A DNA stretch of 9,003 bases from Rhodospirillaceae bacterium UBA6608. Its GTDB lineage: Bacteria; Pseudomonadota; Alphaproteobacteria; Rhodospirillales_A; Casp-alpha2. Below are positions 1 to 6,247 of this stretch, one piece after another. Below the pieces are notes generated by a model. The model did no database searches, was not told the origin of the DNA, and saw only the letters and a program-made list of their open reading frames with translations. Position numbers and translations under genes: made by a program. The stretch spans positions 1-9,003 of the forward strand of contig DJHY01000226.1 of assembly GCA_002433335.1 (NCBI GenBank), in the 5' to 3' direction. The stretch's first letter is position 1. The number at the start of each line of letters is the position of its first letter.

Positions 1-2160
1 GGCACGCTGGGGCAGATCATTCCGCCGTCGATCGTGCTGATCATCCTGGCCGACCAATTGGCCAGCGCCGTCGATCAGGCCTCGACCGCGCGCAAGGAGC
101 TGTTCAAGGAAACCACCGGCAACCTGTTGATGCCGTCGGCCTTCGACGTGACCTCGACCAGCGCCGGTGAAATGTTCCTGGGCGCGTTCGTGCCGGGCTT
201 GGTGCTGGTCGGCCTGTACATGCTTTATGTGCTTGGCTTGGCCCTGTTGAAGCCGAAGATGGCCCCCGCCGTGCATCGCGACGGCAAGATCGACCGCAAG
301 TTCATGGTCAAGGTGTTCGTCACCCTGGTGCCGCCGTTGACGCTGATCTTCCTGGTTTTGGGCTCGATCATCGCCGGTGTCGCGACCGTCAACCAAGCCG
401 GCGCCATCGGCGCCGCGGGTGCTCTGATCATGGGCGGCTATCGTCTGTACGAAGGGCGCAAGCACGCCTACACCCCGGCGATCATCGCCCTGGTGTCTCT
501 GATCGCCCTGGCGATCATCAGCATTACCCTTCACATCAACGTCAAATCGATCAACACGACCGCGGATGCGATCGGCGTGGCGGTGGCCGCGTTCTTCGTC
601 ACCACCTTGGTGATCGCCATTACGTGGAGCGGTTGGCGGGCGCTGCAGGTCGAAGACACCCTGCGTGGCGTCATGCTGGAAACCGCGAAGACGACATCGC
701 TGGTGTTCATCATCCTGATCGGCGCCGCCATGTTGACGGCGGCGTTCCGGGCCTTCGGCGGTGAAGAACTGGTGCGCGAATTCCTGACCGGCCTGCCGGG
801 CGGGTTCTGGGCTCAGTTCACCATCGTCATGCTGGTGATCTTCATCATGGGGTTCTTCCTGGACTTCATCGAAATCGCCGTGGTCGTGGTGCCGATCGTG
901 GCCCCGATCCTGTTGATGGATCCGGGCGCCAACGTCACCGCCGTCTGGCTGGGCGTGATGATCGGCCTGAATATCCAAACCTCGTTCCTGACCCCGCCGT
1001 TCGGCTTCGCGCTGTTCTATCTGCGCGGCGTGGCCCCGGCGAGCGTCAAGACGACGCAGATGTACAAGGGCGTCATCCCCTTCATCTCGTTGCAATTGCT
1101 GGCCCTGGTCATCGTCGGGCTGACGCCGCAGATGGTGAACTATCTGCCGCAGCGCGTGAACTTGACGTCCGAAACCGCGCCGCCGCCGCGTAACCCGGCC
1201 TTGTCGTCTTGTGTGCAGGACCACCTGTTCTCGGTCTACGACAAGCAGGGGGCGGTCATCCGCGAAGCGATCTCGAAGGCCCGCGCGCTCGATATCTCGG
1301 TTATTCCGGGCGAGCTTCGTGGTGATCTGAAAGGCAGCTTCGACAAGGCGGATAAAACCTTCGACCTGGTCGCCAATATCCGTCAGGCCCGCGCGGCCGA
1401 GGAAGCGGCGATCCCCGGCTATCTGCCGCTGCACGTCGAGGTGCGCGAACTGCAGCGTCAGGCGCGTCGTCTGAAAGACGAAATCAAATACATCCAGACG
1501 ACGATGAGCCAGCTTCCGGCCGACGGCCGAGCGGACGCCCGCAAGGCGAAGCTCGAAGCGAAGATCGAAACGCTGCGGGCCGAGATCAAGGAGTACGAGG
1601 CCGAAATCCCCGAAAATTGGCGGGCCGACCATATGGCCTTCGTCAAGTTGCAGAAGGCCGAGACCTTGGCCACGCGTCTGTATGAACGCAATGTCGACAG
1701 TGCTTACGAGCCGGTGACCGAGGTGACCAAGGTCATCGCCGCCGCTGAGCGGCTGACCGCGCTGAAGGACGACATGGCGGGCCTGCCGGCCGCGGTGACC
1801 GCTGCGGGTGACCCGGAAAAAGCCATGGACGTCGTGAACACGGTCGAGAAGGTCATGCGCGAGGTGCCGGGCACGCGGGAAATTCAGAAGCCGCTGGCCG
1901 ACGCTCGCCGTGCGTTGCGGGGCGACAAGCCGGACATGGAGAAATCCATGAAGGCCCTTGCTGAAGCCCAAGCCGCTTTCGATGCGGAGGTCGCCTGGCG
2001 GACCAAGGCCGCAACCGATGTGGGGCCGGGGCTTGCCGCCTATGAGCAAGCCATCCGGATGAACATCGGCCTGCGCATGCAGCCGAAGATGGCGAAGGAC
2101 CAAGCCCTTGAGGTTGCCGCCTGCATGGCCAATCCGCGTGATCTGACGCTCGACTTCTAA
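1..2160 (+). CDS. TRAP transporter large permease (DctM/FcbT3-like) with long C-terminal extension, 5' end missing
   Basis: This is the membrane subunit of a tripartite ATP-independent periplasmic transporter, which uses an ion gradient to import a solute delivered by a periplasmic binding protein. The frame is open from base 1, so the start lies outside the window; the GTG at 34 is internal. The first visible residues, GTLGQIIPPSIVLIILADQ, are a conserved DctM stretch. Further DctM features are GFFLDFIEIAVVVVPIV (about nt 850-900) and LTPPFGFALFYLRGVAP (about nt 988-1038), which resemble the FcbT3 (mannitol/chloroaromatic) group. About ten hydrophobic segments lie before nt 1158. Two of them (nt 460-660) look like an insertion relative to ordinary family members. 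From about nt 1159 to the stop the protein is soluble, highly charged and helical, with a likely coiled coil at nt 1435-1620. Only two cysteines are visible, at nt 1210 and 2122, bracketing the extension. The substrate cannot be told. The binding-protein and small-permease genes are not in the window. Confidence 0.93.
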   Translation, partial: GTLGQIIPPSIVLIILADQLASAVDQASTARKELFKETTGNLLMPSAFDVTSTSAGEMFLGAFVPGLVLVGLYMLYVLGLALLKPKMAPAVHRDGKIDRKFMVKVFVTLVPPLTLIFLVLGSIIAGVATVNQAGAIGAAGALIMGGYRLYEGRKHAYTPAIIALVSLIALAIISITLHINVKSINTTADAIGVAVAAFFVTTLVIAITWSGWRALQVEDTLRGVMLETAKTTSLVFIILIGAAMLTAAFRAFGGEELVREFLTGLPGGFWAQFTIVMLVIFIMGFFLDFIEIAVVVVPIVAPILLMDPGANVTAVWLGVMIGLNIQTSFLTPPFGFALFYLRGVAPASVKTTQMYKGVIPFISLQLLALVIVGLTPQMVNYLPQRVNLTSETAPPPRNPALSSCVQDHLFSVYDKQGAVIREAISKARALDISVIPGELRGDLKGSFDKADKTFDLVANIRQARAAEEAAIPGYLPLHVEVRELQRQARRLKDEIKYIQTTMSQLPADGRADARKAKLEAKIETLRAEIKEYEAEIPENWRADHMAFVKLQKAETLATRLYERNVDSAYEPVTEVTKVIAAAERLTALKDDMAGLPAAVTAAGDPEKAMDVVNTVEKVMREVPGTREIQKPLADARRALRGDKPDMEKSMKALAEAQAAFDAEVAWRTKAATDVGPGLAAYEQAIRMNIGLRMQPKMAKDQALEVAACMANPRDLTLDF

Positions 2161-2177
2161 AGGACCGCCTAACCCGA

Positions 2178-3029
2178 ATGCCGCCTATTTTAAAGGCCGC
2201 CCTATGGATGCTGGGGACGCTGACGTCCCTGGCATGCATGGCGATTGCGGGCCGGGAACTCTCGGCCGAGCTATCGACGCTGCAAATCCTGTTTTTCCGC
2301 AGCATCGTCGGTCTGGCGGTGATCCTGGTCGTGATCTGGCGGGCGGGGTGGCATCACCTGCGGACCCAGCGTCCGGGCCTTCAGATCCTGCGGAACATTG
2401 CCCATTACACGGGTCAGTACGGTTGGTTCTACGGCATTTCGCTGTTGCCGCTGGCCCAGGTTTTCGCCTTGGAGTTCACGACCCCGATTTGGGCGGCACT
2501 TTTGGCTCCCTTGCTATTGGGGGAATCCATCACGCCGCGCCGGGCCCTGGCGGTGGCGATCGGGTTCACCGGTATTCTGATCGTCGTCCGACCCGGCGTC
2601 GTGCCCATCAGCCCGGCTGCCTTGGCGGTTCTGGTCGCGGCCGTCGGCTATGCCTTTGCCTATGTCCTGACCAAGAAGCTGACGCGCACGGAAACGCCCC
2701 TGGCGATCGTGTTCTATATGTGCCTGATCCAGTTGCCGTTGGGCCTGATCCCGTCCTTGTTCGACTGGTTCACGCCGACCTCGGCGATGTGGCCGTGGAT
2801 CGGTCTGGTCAGCGTCACGGCCCTGACCGCCCACTACTGCCTGGCGCGGGCGTTTTCCTTGGTTGATGCCGTCGTGGTGGTGCCGATGGAATTTCTGCGC
2901 CTGCCGCTGATCGCCGTGGCGGGGTTGCTGTTCTACGGCGAGGCCCTGGACCCCTGGGTGCTGGGCGGCGCGGCGATGATCTGCGCCGGAAACTTTCTGA
3001 ACGTCTGGTCGGAAAGCCGCAGGCGTTAG
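2178..3029 (+). CDS. DMT superfamily (EamA) transporter, probable metabolite exporter
   Basis: This 283-residue protein is nearly all hydrophobic and fits ten membrane helices arranged as two EamA repeats of about 130-140 residues each, the usual length for the drug/metabolite transporter superfamily. Family-like stretches include ALEFTTPIWAALLAPLLLGE with RRALAVAIGFTGILIVVRPG in the first half, and VVVPMEFLRLPLIAVAGLLFYGE in the second. It sits in the inner membrane. Members export amino acids, other metabolites or drugs, or move S-adenosylmethionine; the sequence does not identify the substrate. The start follows the TRAP permease stop by 17 nt, with AGGA at 2161-2164 as a somewhat distant ribosome binding site. 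The pair is therefore probably one operon. The product ends in a short basic tail, SESRRR. Family assignment is firm, function is open. Confidence 0.93.
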   Translation: MPPILKAALWMLGTLTSLACMAIAGRELSAELSTLQILFFRSIVGLAVILVVIWRAGWHHLRTQRPGLQILRNIAHYTGQYGWFYGISLLPLAQVFALEFTTPIWAALLAPLLLGESITPRRALAVAIGFTGILIVVRPGVVPISPAALAVLVAAVGYAFAYVLTKKLTRTETPLAIVFYMCLIQLPLGLIPSLFDWFTPTSAMWPWIGLVSVTALTAHYCLARAFSLVDAVVVVPMEFLRLPLIAVAGLLFYGEALDPWVLGGAAMICAGNFLNVWSESRRR

Positions 3030-3042
3030 ACTGCCTTTTATT
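3021..3042 (+). terminator. weak candidate intrinsic terminator after the DMT gene
   Basis: AGGC (3021-3024) can pair with GCCT (3033-3036) around an 8-nt loop, followed by TTTATT. The stem overlaps the last codons of the transporter gene. Four base pairs is short for a rho-independent terminator, so this is only suggestive. Confidence 0.25.
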
Positions 3043-3055
3043 CTCAATTAAGTTT

Positions 3056-3080
3056 GGAACTGTCACCTTGGTGTCAGGTC
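3056..3080 (+). promoter_or_regulatory. possible ECF-sigma (EcfG-like) promoter before the small gene
   Basis: GGAAC (3056-3060), 17 nt, then GTC (3078-3080) resembles the GGAAC-N16/17-(C)GTT pattern of the alphaproteobacterial general stress sigma factor EcfG, but the -10 part is imperfect. It lies about 90 nt before the start of the small gene at 3171. The gap also holds CATAAT (3087-3092), a near match to a sigma-70 -10 box, for which I see no well-spaced -35. The 6-bp inverted repeat TCAGTC (3079-3084) / GACTGA (3107-3112) is also present. None of these is strong. Confidence 0.17.
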
Positions 3081-3156
3081 AGTCGTCATAATGGGTAAGT
3101 GATACTGACTGAATTGCTCCGGGCGAGTGGCTGCGCGTGGACTTGGTAAGACGGAT

Positions 3157-3163
3157 AAGAGGA
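3157..3163 (+). promoter_or_regulatory. ribosome binding site that sets the start of the small gene at 3171
   Basis: AAGAGGA is a strong Shine-Dalgarno sequence. Two in-frame ATG codons follow, at 3165 and 3171. The first is only 1 nt from this site, too close for initiation. The second is 7 nt away, the usual distance, so 3171 is preferred. Confidence 0.7.
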
Positions 3164-3170
3164 CATGAAA

Positions 3171-3413
3171 ATGACCACTATCATCACCTATCCCTCCCAG
3201 CAGACGGCGCCGAAAATGTCGGCTTACGAACGCCTTCGCAAAGCCAGCCGCGATCTGGCCCAGGCGGTTTCCGAACAACACCAGGCCGTTAAGTCGCTGC
3301 AGGGGAACCTGCATGCCTTGGACGGTGTGCTCGACCGTATGGAGAGCTCGTTTCAGAACGTCCATGACAGTTTGGACATGCCGCTCGGTAAGTTGGCCAA
3401 GGGCGAAGCCTAA
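3171..3413 (+). CDS. small charged helical protein of unknown function
   Basis: I do not recognise this 80-residue protein. It begins MTTIITYPSQQTAPKMSAYE and has no signal peptide or membrane segment. From about residue 17 to 74 it is rich in Ala, Leu, Gln, Glu, Asp and Lys, with hydrophobic residues at heptad-like spacing (for example LAQAVSEQHQAVKSLQGNL). This suggests one long amphipathic helix or a short coiled coil that may oligomerise or bind a partner. It has no cysteine or tryptophan. The start is chosen because AAGAGGA lies 7 nt upstream; an ATG 6 nt earlier is too close to that site. The gene has a 141-nt upstream gap that may hold its own promoter, and it converges on the pirin gene, with 18 nt between the stops. 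The good ribosome binding site and coding-like composition make it likely real. No function can be assigned. Confidence 0.7.
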   Translation: MTTIITYPSQQTAPKMSAYERLRKASRDLAQAVSEQHQAVKSLQGNLHALDGVLDRMESSFQNVHDSLDMPLGKLAKGEA

Positions 3414-3431
3414 GGCCACCGCAGATCAGGT

Positions 3432-4370
3432 CTAATCCGGCAGGGGAATGAATTCGTCGTCGCCCGGAACCTTGGCGAAACGTCCGTTTTTCCAATCGTC
3501 CTTGGCTTGGTCGATGCGGTCCCTGGAATGGGACACAAAGTTCCAAAACATCTGCCGGGGTTGATTGGGGCGGGCGTCGGGCGCGGTGTCCAAGGGCGCG
3601 CCGCCTAGGATCATGACCTTGGACGATGCGATGGCGTTTAGGGAAACGACTGAGCCCTCGTTGAACACCACCGTTTGTCCTGCCTGATAGGTTTCGTCGT
3701 CGATGCGGACAATGCCCTCGGCGATATGGGCCGCGCGCTCGGCGTGGTCGGCAGGCAAGGTAAAGGTCGCACCTTCCGGCAGGCGGACATCCGCATAGAC
3801 GATCGGGGAAAAGAAGGTAACCGGCGAGGTCCGGCCCGAAAGGGTGCCCGCGATCAGCGCGATCTCGGCACCGCCTTCGGTCCAGCGGGGAATATCGCTG
3901 GCCGGGTAATGAACGAATGCCGGGTCCGTTTCTTCATCGGCGATGGGCAGGGCGACCCAGGCCTGTAGGCCGAACAAGGGGCCGCCGGCCTGCCGTTCGG
4001 CATCGGGCGTGCGTTCCGAATGCACAATGCCGCGGCCGGCGGTCATCCAATTGACCTCGCCCGGGCGGATGGCCAGATCGAAACCCAGGCTATCCTTGTG
4101 CCCGATGGCGCCATCGTACAGGTAGGTAATGGTCGCCAATCCGATGTGTGGATGCGGGCGGACGTCGATGCCTTGGCCCGGGGCGAAAACGGCGGGGCCC
4201 ATCTGGTCGAAGAATACGAACGGCCCGACCGAGCGTCGGTCGCGGTTCGGCAACGTCCGACGCACGACCAAACCGCCGATATCATGTTCCTTCGGCGTGA
4301 TGACCAGGGCGACGGGACCGGTCGCCTCGTCGCCCGTGCATTGCGGGTCTTCGGTCGGTTGCCAGCTCAT
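3432..4370 (-). CDS. pirin family bicupin protein
   Basis: This is a 312-residue pirin, a two-cupin-domain protein that binds one iron. The metal-site pattern is intact: HPH at residues 73-75 (His73, His75) and His117 with Glu119 in GRGIVHSERTP. These match the His-His-His-Glu set of human pirin (His56, His58, His101, Glu103). The N-terminal cupin covers about residues 20-150. The C-terminal pirin domain covers about 180-290 and contains SPIVYADVRLPEGATFTLPA and ends near QPRQMFWNFVSHSRDRI. Length is normal for the family. Bacterial pirins have been reported as quercetin dioxygenases or as modulators of metabolic enzymes; the sequence does not show which applies. The ATG lies 15 nt after the AOR stop with no obvious Shine-Dalgarno, so translation may be coupled to the AOR gene. 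The protein is probably cytoplasmic. Confidence 0.94.
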   Translation of the reverse strand: MSWQPTEDPQCTGDEATGPVALVITPKEHDIGGLVVRRTLPNRDRRSVGPFVFFDQMGPAVFAPGQGIDVRPHPHIGLATITYLYDGAIGHKDSLGFDLAIRPGEVNWMTAGRGIVHSERTPDAERQAGGPLFGLQAWVALPIADEETDPAFVHYPASDIPRWTEGGAEIALIAGTLSGRTSPVTFFSPIVYADVRLPEGATFTLPADHAERAAHIAEGIVRIDDETYQAGQTVVFNEGSVVSLNAIASSKVMILGGAPLDTAPDARPNQPRQMFWNFVSHSRDRIDQAKDDWKNGRFAKVPGDDEFIPLPD

Positions 4371-4385
4371 GAGCGGGCCAATCCG

Positions 4386-6098
4386 TTACTCGGCCAGCCA
4401 GCGATCCCGAATTTCGTTCACTTCCTGGGAATGGTGGCGGGCCATCTTCATGGTCGGGGCCAGGGGCTCCTGATAGAAGAACGAGGGCAGTTCGTCGTCT
4501 TCGGTGCTGAAACCTGCGGCTTTGTTGAAGGTTTCCTCCAAGACCAGGGTTTCCTTGCCCAGACGGTCGAAGAATTCCGGCTGGAATTCCGTTCCCACGG
4601 CGTCGTTGATCGCGGTCACGATCAGGTCCGGGTTGATGTTGGTCACCGACCGCCCGAACACGCAAATGCCAAGGGAGTCCACCGCCGCGCATTTGGCCTG
4701 AATCTTCAGGCTTTCCAGGGTCAGTTCTTCCGTCGACTTGCCGGTGCATTCGAACGTCGGCAGGTTCCCCGCCGTGTGGTCGGCGCCTTGCGCCGTCAGC
4801 ATCATGGAAATGCCGGTTACTTCGACGACGCGCGGATCGTAGGCGCTGATCGACTGCTTCTTGATCACCGGCACATGGTCGATGTTGAAGTGCTCGGCCA
4901 CGCGGGCCGTGCCCTGGGCCAGCAGGCGACCGCGTTCGTTGCCTTCGCGCATGTCGGCCAGGGCTTCGAGCATGAAGTTCTCATCGCCCCATTCGGCCTG
5001 TCCGTCGTGCATCAAGGCCCCCAGCATGGCGCCGGTTTCGATGGTGTCGATGGCCAGGTCGTTGGCGACGGCGTTGATCCGCGCCACCTGATCCGGATGG
5101 GTCAGCCCGCAGTTGGTGCCGAGCAGGCCAATGGTCTCGTATTCCAGGGGCGCGACCAATTCGTTGCCGTTCTCGTCCGCATAGACGTTGGAGCATTTGA
5201 TCATGCAGCCGGGCATGCAGGCATGGGTGGTTTCACCGCCGCGTTCCAGGTTCTGTTCGCGGATGTAGTCGCCGCCCATCTTCAGGCGTTCCTTGGCCGT
5301 ATCGACCAACTGGCCCGAGGTGAAGTTGCGCACCGGCAAGCCGCCCAAGTGGTTGATCACGTCGGCGACCAAGGCCGTGCCGCGCGCGCCCAGGTTCTGT
5401 GTCGCCGGGTCTTCGCGGATCATGCCGCCGTAGGTCTTGATCGACTGCATGAGCTTCTTGCGCTCATGGAATTCGGGCATCTTGTTCTTGTCGCAGACGA
5501 TCGCCTTGACCTTCTTCGAGCCCATGACCGCGCCCACGCCGCCGCGCGCCGAAATGCGCGTCGGGCGGCCTTCGGGGTCGGTGAACACGATGCCGGAAAT
5601 CAACCCGCCGTATTCGCCGACCGGGCTGCAAATGCCCAGGCTGACCTTGTCGCCGTATTTTTCGAACAAAAGCTTGGCGGTTTCGAACACGCCCTGGCCC
5701 AGATAGGGGGTGGCGTCTTCGAACGTGATCTCGCCTTCCAACGGGATGCGGATGATGACCCAGTCATCGGACTGGTTTTCCAGGGTAATCCCGGCAATGC
5801 CCAACTGGCCCATGGCGAAGGCCATGGTGCCGCCGCCGTTGGATTCCTTGACCCCGCCGGTCAGCGGGCTTTTGCAGCCGACGCTGATACGGTTGCCATT
5901 GGAGAAGTTGGTGCCCGCGAACGGTCCAGCGGAAAAGATCAGCGGATTGTCCGGCCCTAGGGGATCGATCTCGGCCAGGCCCCGGTCGACCAGGGTCTTG
6001 GCGATGTGATAGCGGCCGGCGCGGGCCAGGGCCTCGCCGGTCAGTTCCTCGGTCGTGACCGAATGGGTGGACAAGTCGATGGTCAGATATTTGCGCAT
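4386..6098 (-). CDS. aldehyde ferredoxin oxidoreductase (AOR) family tungsten/molybdenum enzyme
   Basis: Enzymes of this family oxidise aldehydes to acids, or carry out related two-electron reactions. They use a tungsten (sometimes molybdenum) bis-pterin centre and one 4Fe-4S cluster, and pass electrons to ferredoxin or a partner subunit. I place the start at 6098 (MRKYLTIDLS), which matches the family N-terminus and gives 570 residues, close to the roughly 605 of the archaeal enzymes. An upstream extension to 6188 would add 30 residues unlike the family. Visible motifs are NPLIFSAGPFAGT (51-63), CKSPLTGG (75-82), ARGGVGAVMGSKKVKAI (184-200), the cluster cysteines C294, C298 and C302, LEYET (318-322), GADH (438-441), and DSLGIC (474-479) with the distal cysteine C479. 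The usual C-x2-C-x3-C is here C-x3-C-x3-C, and the first pterin motif (DLAID, 347-351) has Ala for Gly. It probably forms an operon with pirin downstream. No ferredoxin, electron-transfer subunit or pterin gene is adjacent. Confidence 0.94.
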   Translation of the reverse strand: MRKYLTIDLSTHSVTTEELTGEALARAGRYHIAKTLVDRGLAEIDPLGPDNPLIFSAGPFAGTNFSNGNRISVGCKSPLTGGVKESNGGGTMAFAMGQLGIAGITLENQSDDWVIIRIPLEGEITFEDATPYLGQGVFETAKLLFEKYGDKVSLGICSPVGEYGGLISGIVFTDPEGRPTRISARGGVGAVMGSKKVKAIVCDKNKMPEFHERKKLMQSIKTYGGMIREDPATQNLGARGTALVADVINHLGGLPVRNFTSGQLVDTAKERLKMGGDYIREQNLERGGETTHACMPGCMIKCSNVYADENGNELVAPLEYETIGLLGTNCGLTHPDQVARINAVANDLAIDTIETGAMLGALMHDGQAEWGDENFMLEALADMREGNERGRLLAQGTARVAEHFNIDHVPVIKKQSISAYDPRVVEVTGISMMLTAQGADHTAGNLPTFECTGKSTEELTLESLKIQAKCAAVDSLGICVFGRSVTNINPDLIVTAINDAVGTEFQPEFFDRLGKETLVLEETFNKAAGFSTEDDELPSFFYQEPLAPTMKMARHHSQEVNEIRDRWLAE

Positions 6099-6247
6099 GC
6101 TTACAGAATTCCCCAAGGTGCGGTTCCAATTGAACCAATGCCCGCCGGGCGCTTGCCCCACGGTGCCGGGCTGCGTTGCCCCTCCCACTGAATGAATGTC
6201 TTAATTTGGGGGTTCATCCCCGCAAAGACCAGCATTTTCATGCCGTT
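6099..6247 (-). other. 149-nt gap between the TPR-sulfotransferase and AOR genes
   Basis: This gap would hold any promoter for AOR-pirin. It contains a short inverted repeat, GGTTC (6122-6126) and GAACC (6132-6136), around CAATT, 24 nt before the AOR start and possibly an operator. A GCCC-GCC-GGGC hairpin lies at 6140-6150. GGGG (6208-6211) can pair with CCCC (6218-6221) and is followed on the minus strand by an A/T-rich stretch without a clean T-run, so it is a poor terminator for the gene upstream. GGGGA at 6110-6114 (read on the minus strand) may be the AOR ribosome binding site, 11 nt from the ATG. A 46-codon open frame (6241 to 6101) fills the gap and stops 2 nt before the AOR ATG, but its third-position GC is only about 60% and no good ribosome binding site precedes it. 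I do not call it a gene. Confidence 0.5.
6122..6136. promoter_or_regulatory. small palindrome upstream of AOR, possible operator
   Basis: GGTTC-CAATT-GAACC is a 5-bp inverted repeat with a 5-nt spacer, ending 24 nt before the chosen AOR start. Its position suits a repressor site or a leader hairpin. Five-base arms also occur by chance, so this is tentative. Confidence 0.2.

Noticed and set aside
34..36. GTG as the start of the TRAP permease
   Set aside because: Conserved DctM sequence (GTLGQIIPPSI) is encoded upstream of it to the window edge, so the gene begins outside the window.
2204..2866. Overlapping plus-strand open frame of 220 codons within the DMT gene
   Set aside because: It is out of frame with a well-supported membrane transporter and gives a Gly/Arg/Asp/Pro-rich product without family features.
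3408..3416. GCC-TAA-GGC at the stop of the small gene as a shared terminator with pirin
   Set aside because: A 3-bp stem with a 3-nt loop and no T-run on either side is too weak to call a terminator.
4020..5960. Open frame of 646 codons on the plus strand, antisense to the AOR and pirin genes
   Set aside because: The minus-strand frame has clear AOR and pirin motifs. In GC-rich DNA the opposite strand of a strongly codon-biased gene often stays open for long stretches. The predicted protein has repetitive Gly/Ala/His/Gln-rich composition and no recognisable domain.
6099..6188. Upstream extension of the AOR protein by 30 residues
   Set aside because: The added residues (MGGATQPGTVGQAP...) do not resemble the AOR N-terminus, which is matched directly by MRKYLTIDLS starting at 6098.
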